Source: Bacteroidales bacterium 52_46
Lineage (GTDB): Bacteria; Bacteroidota; Bacteroidia; Bacteroidales; Muribaculaceae
DNA: 49,154 nt
Direction of reading: 5' to 3'
Assembly: GCA_001915385.1 (NCBI GenBank)
Contig: MNQK01000007.1
Span: 1-49,154, forward strand
Shown: piece after piece, positions 42,977 to 49,154 of the stretch
How the letters are laid out: every line of letters begins with the position of its first letter
Numbering within the stretch: the stretch's first letter is position 1
Program-made: the position numbers and the translations under genes
Notes under the pieces: generated by a model
The model's input: only the letters and a program-made list of their open reading frames with translations
What the model was told of the DNA's origin: nothing
Databases searched by the model: none

Positions 42977-45900
42977 TTACTTCACTGCAATTTTCTCCAC
43001 AGCGCGGCCCTGGCGGACGATGTAGACGCCGTGGTTGAGATTTTCAATCGTGTCGGATATCTTCATGCCCTGAAGGTTATATACCTCGACGGGAGCGTTG
43101 TAGTCGATGTTGCCGTTGCTGTCATCCGAGCCACCGCCCACGATGATATCGACCGACGAATTGTCATTGTTGACAGTCACCTCAGCCACGGGACCGTCGG
43201 CATACAGCGACTCGGCGATAATCTTGCAGGTAGACACCTCGGAGTCATTTGCAGCGAGAGCCATATACTGCTTGAGGTCGACATGGAGAGTCACCACACC
43301 GTCGGGAGTGACAGTAGCGACATCCGGGTTGGTCGAGCGCCAGAAAATATAGGGCAGCGTCACATTCTCGGGATAGAGGATAGCTGTGAGCTGATAGCTG
43401 TCGCCGGGCTTGCCGTTGAGAGTCGTCTCGCCCTCTACGCGCAGCTCCTCGGCCTCGATCATGATGTGGGAGTCGAAACGGTCCCAGCAGGTATAGGCAT
43501 CGTAATACGCGTCGGCGGCATCCTCGCCCTGCACGTAGAGACTTCCCGAATAGTTGCTGAAAGCGGTGTTGGGAGCGGCGGGAGGAGTCTGTGCGGTGAT
43601 ACTTACGGTCGACGCCTTGCAGCCGTTGAACGCATTGTCGCCGATTGAAGCCACCTTGTGGCCCATGGTAATGAGGGCAAGATTGGTGTTGCCTGCAAAA
43701 GCATAGTCACCGATTGTCTCGACCGATGGCGGGAGCACCACTTCGCTGAGCGAGCAGTTTCTGAAAGCCTCGTTACCGATAGCGGTGATAGAGCTGCCCA
43801 AAGTCAATGTATTCAGATAGGAATTCTTGAACATGGCATCGGGAATCTCCCCGGCCACATTGCCTATTGTCAGGTTACGGAGTGAGCCTGTTGCAAGATT
43901 CATGCACTCCATCGGGCGCCCCCATACAAGCGACTGCGGAGCTCTAAACGCGTCGTCAGCAATTTCTATGGGTGATGTGCCGTCGACGAAAGTAAGTGCA
44001 GTCAGCTTGTAGTTGTAGGAATTGGTAGTAGAGAATGCCCGGCTGCCGATTTCGGCAACGTTGCACGGTATAGTTAGTTCCCTGATACCTGTGCAGTCGA
44101 AAAATGCCTGCGTTCCTATACTCAAAAGCTCTTCGTCCGGTTCAACCGATTCAAGAGTCGTGCAGTTGTAGAACGCATAAGGCCGTATTTCGGAGGTGCC
44201 TGCCGGGATGACAAGCGATTTGACCTGCTCGTCGTTGACAAACAGTTTCTCCGTGCTTGATTTCAACGGATTGGCATCGGCATCATCAAAATCTATGCCG
44301 CACCATGCCGCTACATCCGATATATTCACCTTGGCGACAGTACGGTTAAGGAACGCACCGCTGCCTACGCTCTTAAGCGTAGAGGGCATATAAATCGCAG
44401 GAAGATTGCGGTTGGCGGAGGCTGCGAACGCCTGCTCGCCGACAGCTACAAGCCCTTCATTCAGTGTCAGGCCTGACGTTATGGAGTTGTAGAATGCATA
44501 GTCACCGATTGTAGAAACCGCGTCGGGCACAACGATATCCTTAATTGCCGAACTTTGGAATGCCGCGTTGCCGATTGTCAGAAGGCCGGCGGGCAATGAC
44601 ACTTCCGTGAGTGATCTGCAATTATAGAATGTCCGGTCAGCTATCTCAGTCACCTTTTCAGGCACACTTATTTTTGTGATTGACGAACCGGCAAAAGCAT
44701 TTTTACCGATAGTCTCTACAGTGGCGGGCAGCTCGATATTGCTGAAACCTGTAGACTCGAATGCGTATTCGCCGATATGCTCCAGCGTGCTTCGGCGGTT
44801 GAACGTGATTGTCCTAAGATTGCTGCAATTGCGGAAAGCGCCATATCCGATGCCGGTGACGTAATAGCGCTGAGGCTTATCGGTATTGGCTTCATCGCTC
44901 GTGTCGGTAAAACGTTCGGGGATAGCCACTTCGGTCAGCGAGGAGTAATCGCCGCTGATCACTACAGCCGTGTTATGAGGTTCGGCGGCATCGGAATCGG
45001 GATCAGGTATCAGGCGGTAAGCGAGCACGCCATCCGAATAGGTCCTGATCTCCGCCGACGAGTCGTTAAGGCGCAGATTCTTGAAGAGCGACCAGTTTGT
45101 ATCAATGTATCTGCTGACGGAAGCATCGGGCACTGAAAGCATGGCAGTGTCATACAATCCGGAGAAAGAAGTATTGTCCATCACCGGAGGAATCTCTGAT
45201 TGAGGCAGAACTTCCTTCAGGTTTTCACATCTGTAGAAAGCATTTCGGCCTATGGATGCAAGTGACGACGGCAACACTACCGAAGTCAGGGCATCACAAT
45301 AATAGAAGGCCTGCTCACCGATAGATGAAAGTGATGAGGGGAGCACAACAGAAGTCATATCTTCACATCCACTGAATGCTCCTGCGTCTATCTTATTGAC
45401 TGTTTCCGGTACCGTGAACTCACCCTCTATGCGCAAGGGCGCATAGTAGAGAATATCTTTTTTTGTATTATACACAAAGCCGTTCTCCACTACTGCATCC
45501 GTAGGGTCATATCCTACATTGAATCGGGCAAAGCTTAAAGATAGATTTTTAGGATATGCACCTTTTATAATATTACATTTATCGAACATCCACTCGCCTA
45601 TGGAAGTAACTGACGGTGGAATTATAACGTCTTCCAATGATGTGCAATAGGCAAACGCAAAATCTCCGATGGAAAGAACAGATGAAGGAAGTATGATCTC
45701 TTCCAACGATTTGCAGCTGTTAAACACATACGAACCAATAGATGTCACGCCATTCTCAATGGTTATTTTTTTCAATAGTTCGCAGCTATTGAAAGCACTA
45801 TATCCAATAGAACGAACTGATGAAGGAATTATGACCTCATCCAATGATTTACAGTTGTAAAACGCACACTCCCCTATTGATGTCACGTGATTGCCTATCG

Positions 45901-48037
45901 TTACATCGGACAATGATTTACAGTCGCTAAACGCAAAATCGCCAATTGATGTCACCTGATTGCCTATCGTCACAGATGAGACATTTGGGAACAAAGTAAC
46001 TTGTGAAGTCAACCACCCATTACTATTGGTGGTACCTTCATACGTCCAGTTACGCCCTGCATACAGGTTGTTGACGGGAGTATCGACAAGAGCATCTCTT
46101 TTGAATTCGATTGTGGTATCACCGTCGGCTATCTTGAAGTTCGCAAGAGAGCTGCATGCACGAAAAGCGCTCTCTCCCACAGTCAAGACTGATGCAGGAA
46201 TTTCTACTGATGTCAACATTTCACACTTACGGAAAGCTTCCTTACCTATCGAGTTGACTGATGACGGTATGGTATATTCACCTTCGAAAGTATGGGGAAC
46301 GAACAATATTGAAGTGAGTTCGGGGCCGAAAATCCACCCGTTCTCTACTATAGCACCTTCAGGAGTATATGCTACGCCCAATCCGTTACTAAACGGATTG
46401 GCACGATTTTCAGGATAAGCTGATTTTACCAATCCGGTGCAAGATGAGAATGCATCCTTTCCGATTGACTTAACTGATGGTGATATTATCACTGAAGTCA
46501 AACCGCGACAGGAAGAAAATGCGTTGTCACCGATAGTAGTCACACCTGCCGGAACAGTATATTCTCCTTCAAGGGAGAGAGGTGCGAATAATATTGAAGC
46601 GTGTTCCGGACCGAAAATCCATCCGTTCTCTATAATAGCCCCTTCAGGATTATATGCTACAGCCACTCCGCGATTATTAAACGGGTTGGCAATGTTATTA
46701 GGATAGGCTGATTTTACCAATCCGGTGCAACCGAGGAATGCAGCTGCAGCCTTGACTGACGGCGGTAATATTAGTGAGGTCAAACCGCTACAATCATCGA
46801 ATGCATCCTCTTTGATAGTGGTCACATTACCAAAGTCAATCGAGGTCAAACCGCTACAACCCGCAAACGCATCCTCATTGATAATGGTTACATTACCAAA
46901 GTCAATTGAGGTTAAACCGCTACAACCCGCAAATGCACCTTCGCCCACACTATCGATACCGCCGGGGATTGTATAGTCTCCTTCCAGTGTCAGCGGAGCA
47001 TATATTATGCTCGTTTTATCTTTGTTATAAATCCCTCCGTCCTCAAAAAGTACATCATTAGAGTCATAACGTATTTGCCAATTACAACCCAAATAATTAT
47101 ATCCTGAACTTTTTGGATAAGCGACTTTTTTCACTCCGCTGTAAATAAATATGCGTTCTCCTGCAGAAGTAACCGATGGTGGTATTATTAACGAGGCGGG
47201 CAATGCCGAGCAATCGCGGAATGCATAACTCATGATAGCGGTTACATTACCAAAGTCAATCGAAGTCAGGCCATTGCAACCCGCAAATGCATAACTCCCG
47301 ATAGTAGTTACATTACCAAAGTCAATCGAAGTCAAGCCGCTACAATCCTCAAATGCATAATCCCCGATAGTGGCTACATTACCTAAATCTATCGAGGTCA
47401 GGCCACTGCAACCCGCAAATGCACCTCCCTTGACAGTATCGATACCGTCAGGAATTGTATATTCTCCCTCCAGGGTCAGCGGGGCGCATACGATTGCCGT
47501 TTTATCATTGTTATAAATCCATCCGTCTTCAAAAAGAATATCCTCAGGATTATACCTTATACAAAGACCATTGGAAAAAGGATTACTCTGCAATGTATTC
47601 GGATAAAACGATTTTATAAGACCTGTGCAACGTTGAAACGGATATCTGCCAAAACCCGTTACTGAAGCCGGAATAAAAACACTGGTTAATCCACTACAGT
47701 CCTGAAACGCATAATCCCCTATATAAGTGAGCGTTTCAGGAAATACTATCTCAGTAAGACCGGGATTGGCGGGAAATCCGTTTGATCCTATAGTGGTAAC
47801 CGTGTATTCGTCAGTACCGTCAGAAACTACAGAAGGAATTACGACTCTACCCGATACGGCATTACCCGGCGTTGCGACACCACCGGAATAACGTCCCGAC
47901 ATTGTCATGCAGGTTTTGGCATCCTTGTTAACGACGGCGTATTTCAGCGTCTGCCCCTCATACTCGTAGGTAAAGATTTGTGACAGTCCCGGGAGCGCTA
48001 TAAGCACCCCAAGCATCATTAGTAATACTTTTTTCAT
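42977..48037 (-). CDS. Giant BspA-like leucine-rich repeat surface protein
   Basis: A 1686-residue exported protein with signal peptide (KKVLLMMLGVLIALPGLSQ). Most of it is LRR_5 (BspA/TpLRR) repeats of about 23 residues, with cores like LTSIDFGNVTTIGDYAFxGC and VIIPSSVxSIGxxAF. They are interrupted by repeated linkers of about 60 residues containing FEDGWIYNNDKTAIVCAPLT-like text. Near the C-terminus is an Ig-like BIG2-type segment (YPENVTLPYIFWRSTNPDVA). The end, VEVYNLQGMKISDTIENLNH followed by GVYIVRQG, resembles a type IX secretion sorting tail. Such proteins bind host matrix proteins or other microbes in oral species. The role here is unknown. Confidence 0.93.
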   Translation of the reverse strand: MKKVLLMMLGVLIALPGLSQIFTYEYEGQTLKYAVVNKDAKTCMTMSGRYSGGVATPGNAVSGRVVIPSVVSDGTDEYTVTTIGSNGFPANPGLTEIVFPETLTYIGDYAFQDCSGLTSVFIPASVTGFGRYPFQRCTGLIKSFYPNTLQSNPFSNGLCIRYNPEDILFEDGWIYNNDKTAIVCAPLTLEGEYTIPDGIDTVKGGAFAGCSGLTSIDLGNVATIGDYAFEDCSGLTSIDFGNVTTIGSYAFAGCNGLTSIDFGNVTAIMSYAFRDCSALPASLIIPPSVTSAGERIFIYSGVKKVAYPKSSGYNYLGCNWQIRYDSNDVLFEDGGIYNKDKTSIIYAPLTLEGDYTIPGGIDSVGEGAFAGCSGLTSIDFGNVTIINEDAFAGCSGLTSIDFGNVTTIKEDAFDDCSGLTSLILPPSVKAAAAFLGCTGLVKSAYPNNIANPFNNRGVAVAYNPEGAIIENGWIFGPEHASILFAPLSLEGEYTVPAGVTTIGDNAFSSCRGLTSVIISPSVKSIGKDAFSSCTGLVKSAYPENRANPFSNGLGVAYTPEGAIVENGWIFGPELTSILFVPHTFEGEYTIPSSVNSIGKEAFRKCEMLTSVEIPASVLTVGESAFRACSSLANFKIADGDTTIEFKRDALVDTPVNNLYAGRNWTYEGTTNSNGWLTSQVTLFPNVSSVTIGNQVTSIGDFAFSDCKSLSDVTIGNHVTSIGECAFYNCKSLDEVIIPSSVRSIGYSAFNSCELLKKITIENGVTSIGSYVFNSCKSLEEIILPSSVLSIGDFAFAYCTSLEDVIIPPSVTSIGEWMFDKCNIIKGAYPKNLSLSFARFNVGYDPTDAVVENGFVYNTKKDILYYAPLRIEGEFTVPETVNKIDAGAFSGCEDMTSVVLPSSLSSIGEQAFYYCDALTSVVLPSSLASIGRNAFYRCENLKEVLPQSEIPPVMDNTSFSGLYDTAMLSVPDASVSRYIDTNWSLFKNLRLNDSSAEIRTYSDGVLAYRLIPDPDSDAAEPHNTAVVISGDYSSLTEVAIPERFTDTSDEANTDKPQRYYVTGIGYGAFRNCSNLRTITFNRRSTLEHIGEYAFESTGFSNIELPATVETIGKNAFAGSSITKISVPEKVTEIADRTFYNCRSLTEVSLPAGLLTIGNAAFQSSAIKDIVVPDAVSTIGDYAFYNSITSGLTLNEGLVAVGEQAFAASANRNLPAIYMPSTLKSVGSGAFLNRTVAKVNISDVAAWCGIDFDDADANPLKSSTEKLFVNDEQVKSLVIPAGTSEIRPYAFYNCTTLESVEPDEELLSIGTQAFFDCTGIRELTIPCNVAEIGSRAFSTTNSYNYKLTALTFVDGTSPIEIADDAFRAPQSLVWGRPMECMNLATGSLRNLTIGNVAGEIPDAMFKNSYLNTLTLGSSITAIGNEAFRNCSLSEVVLPPSVETIGDYAFAGNTNLALITMGHKVASIGDNAFNGCKASTVSITAQTPPAAPNTAFSNYSGSLYVQGEDAADAYYDAYTCWDRFDSHIMIEAEELRVEGETTLNGKPGDSYQLTAILYPENVTLPYIFWRSTNPDVATVTPDGVVTLHVDLKQYMALAANDSEVSTCKIIAESLYADGPVAEVTVNNDNSSVDIIVGGGSDDSNGNIDYNAPVEVYNLQGMKISDTIENLNHGVYIVRQGRAVEKIAVK

Positions 48038-48272
48038 TGTAGTGCAAAAATTGTTGATTAATAAAATGTTATTGTTGGTAGTAATATTTCACAGGTGTAT
48101 ATACGCCGATACTCCCCGACCGATTTTGGTATGTCGAGTCCGATTATGGTATCGTTGATTTCCGATAATGAGAGTTCGGGCGTGTTTTCGCATGTGATGA
48201 TGTAGGCCATAGCTAAGGTCGGCACCGGCTGACTCTCTTCGCCGGCATTGCTAATTGATTGGTTTATAAAGA

Positions 48273-48640
48273 AAAAGCGTGAGAGCCACAGTGTCGCCCG
48301 TTCCACGCCTTGAGGCCTTCGCATTGCCCATCACTGTAGAACGAGCAAACTTGCAGAAGCCTCACGCAGAATATGAATAAACGTGCCGACGGCATGCGCT
48401 CACGCGCATACCACGGGCAATATTTCATATCCACAAGGCATCTACCGTTTGCTGCAATCCTGACAGTGACTGAAAGTTGCGAAGTTTCAAGGCGTCAAGA
48501 AAGAGCGTCGAGTAAACGCTTTTCAATTATGTCATTGCGGAGCCTGACGGCCCGCAATTTCCGGCAAGCCACTGACCCGCCGGCGTCCTGCCTACCCTCC
48601 CGCATTGCCCATGACCGGGCTTCTGCGAAAAACGGTCTGC
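48273..48640 (-). ncRNA. Candidate structured non-coding RNA of about 370 nt
   Basis: The transcript has a near-ideal promoter (48645-48676) and a T-run (48273-48277) after a weak stem GCGTG/CACGC. GCAGAAGCC (48618-48626 on the minus strand) can pair with GGCTTCTGC (48354-48362), closing the structure at long range, and TGGGCAATGCG recurs on both sides. No frame on the minus strand holds a convincing protein. I do not recognise it as tmRNA, SRP RNA or RNase P. It may match a described Bacteroidales RNA motif, which I cannot confirm. Confidence 0.55.
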
Positions 48641-48644
48641 GTGC

Positions 48645-48676
48645 CAAAATTACAAATTATAATCCACATACACAAA
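48645..48676 (-). promoter_or_regulatory. Promoter of the candidate RNA
   Basis: TTTG (48673-48676), exactly 20 nt, then TAATTTTG (48645-48652) on the minus strand. This fits the Bacteroidota consensus as well as the rnpB and tRNA promoters in this window. Confidence 0.75.
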
Positions 48677-48718
48677 TAAAAAAAATAAAAAAGCATCCCG
48701 ACCCGAACACAGAGCATG

Positions 48719-48769
48719 CAGCAAGCCCGCGACGGCAGATACCGAATCCGGCTCGTCGCGGGCTTGCTG
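48719..48769. repeat. Strong hairpin, 16-bp perfect arms
   Basis: Positions 48719-48734 (CAGCAAGCCCGCGACG) are the reverse complement of 48754-48769, with a 19-nt loop. Neither strand has an adjacent T-run, so it is not a standard terminator. It sits 43 nt upstream of the candidate RNA promoter. Confidence 0.8.
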
Positions 48770-48837
48770 TAATTATCGTTGTCACCTGTCGGAGATGTTT
48801 CAAAACTATATTCAGCGGTCAAAATTTGCTGAAAATC

Positions 48838-48864
48838 GTAGGGACGCACGGTCTGTGCGTCCGG
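48838..48864. repeat. Short palindromic element GTAGGGACGCACGGTCTGTG
   Basis: GGACGCAC and GTGCGTCC flank GGTCT. A decayed relative is at 15847-15865. The downstream 55 nt (TTGGTTATCAGCG, then CTTTGCATAGTAGG) is a partial family B copy. Confidence 0.7.
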
Positions 48865-48916
48865 AAAACAAACTTGGTTATCAGCGTATTACCAGGAAGC
48901 TTTGCATAGTAGGAGG

Positions 48917-49033
48917 GTGTTGCAGAACTAAACTTTCCGCGGTTGAAAACCGCGGCTACTACATAGTTGATTATCAGCAGACTTTGCATAGTAGCCGCGG
49001 TTTTCAACCGCGGAAAGTTTAGTTCTGCAACAC
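48917..49033. repeat. Dispersed palindromic repeat, family B copy 4 (45-bp perfect arms)
   Basis: Positions 48917-48961 are the exact reverse complement of 48989-49033, with a 27-nt loop. The loop has the same length as copy 3 and shares TTGATTATCA/CTGATTATCA and GCA ends. The arm outer end is GTGTTGCAG, as in copy 3. Confidence 0.95.
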
Positions 49034-49154
49034 ACTTCTTAGCTGAGTGGGCTAAATAGGGGTTTACTCTGACCTGAGCAAATATTTTGATGAGAAAATT
49101 TGGTTAAATAACGTTAATTCGTTGTTTTAGTCTGGGATCCCTCGGCAGATACAA

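Noticed and set aside
48058..48324. 88-codon minus-strand frame upstream of the giant LRR gene
   Set aside because: Its first part translates the RNA terminator region. A shorter inner frame (MAYIITCENTPELSLSEIND onward) cannot be excluded but has no support.
48273..48640. tmRNA
   Set aside because: Length suits, but there is no tRNA-like TTCGA arm, no alanine-type acceptor and no tag-coding frame ending in ALAA.
48373..48909. 178-codon plus-strand frame at the right end
   Set aside because: It lies antisense to the candidate RNA and its promoter and runs into repeat elements; the protein is basic and motif-free.

Overview
The window looks like a chromosomal segment of a gut Bacteroidales, most like the Muribaculaceae/Bacteroidaceae. 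The signs are the LpxC-FabZ fusion, Bacteroidota-type promoters (TTTG, about 20 nt, TAnnTTTG), BspA-like leucine-rich repeat proteins, a C-terminal tail like the type IX secretion sorting domain, and abundant palindromic intergenic repeats. The genus is inferred and cannot be fixed by reading alone.

Layout. Positions 240-5476 (minus) hold lpxA, lpxC-fabZ, lpxD, a DUF3298-like lipoprotein and a CvfB-like S1 protein. Positions 5584-6882 (plus) hold rsmG and a metallo-beta-lactamase hydrolase, followed by tRNA-Met(CAT), a DUF2807 adhesin-like protein and RNase P RNA on the minus strand. trmH-family and radA genes (plus) start from a promoter that overlaps the rnpB promoter. A housekeeping block follows on the minus strand: a small protein, an MFS transporter, a flavodoxin-like protein, serA and serC.

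Positions 15840-19770 form an AT-rich accessory islet bordered by repeat clusters. It contains a hairpin-led HEPN-domain gene, a frameshifted BspA-like gene and a lipoprotein.

The most interesting segment is 19974-36068: ten co-directional genes with no internal terminator that I could see. They encode an SrfB-like actin/Hsp70-fold ATPase, an SrfC-like dynamin-type P-loop GTPase, a membrane-anchored subtilase, a four-TM protein, a second P-loop GTPase with helical repeats, and a bitopic protein with a long charged linker. Then come a membrane-anchored protein with an EF-hand-like loop, an exported coiled-coil protein, a tail-anchored protein and a small DUF1294-like membrane protein. I read it as a possible transenvelope machine that couples cytoplasmic NTPases to a periplasmic protease. 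A secreted 5'-nucleotidase follows 11 nt later and may share the transcript.

The right part carries argR, a GNAT acetyltransferase, argG and argC, an exported endonuclease/exonuclease/phosphatase protein, and a 1686-residue BspA-like protein (minus). Beyond it lies a candidate structured RNA of about 370 nt (minus, 48273-48640) with a near-perfect promoter. Several dispersed repeat families have perfect or near-perfect hairpin arms of 45-55 bp, and the arms match each other within a copy more closely than they match other copies.
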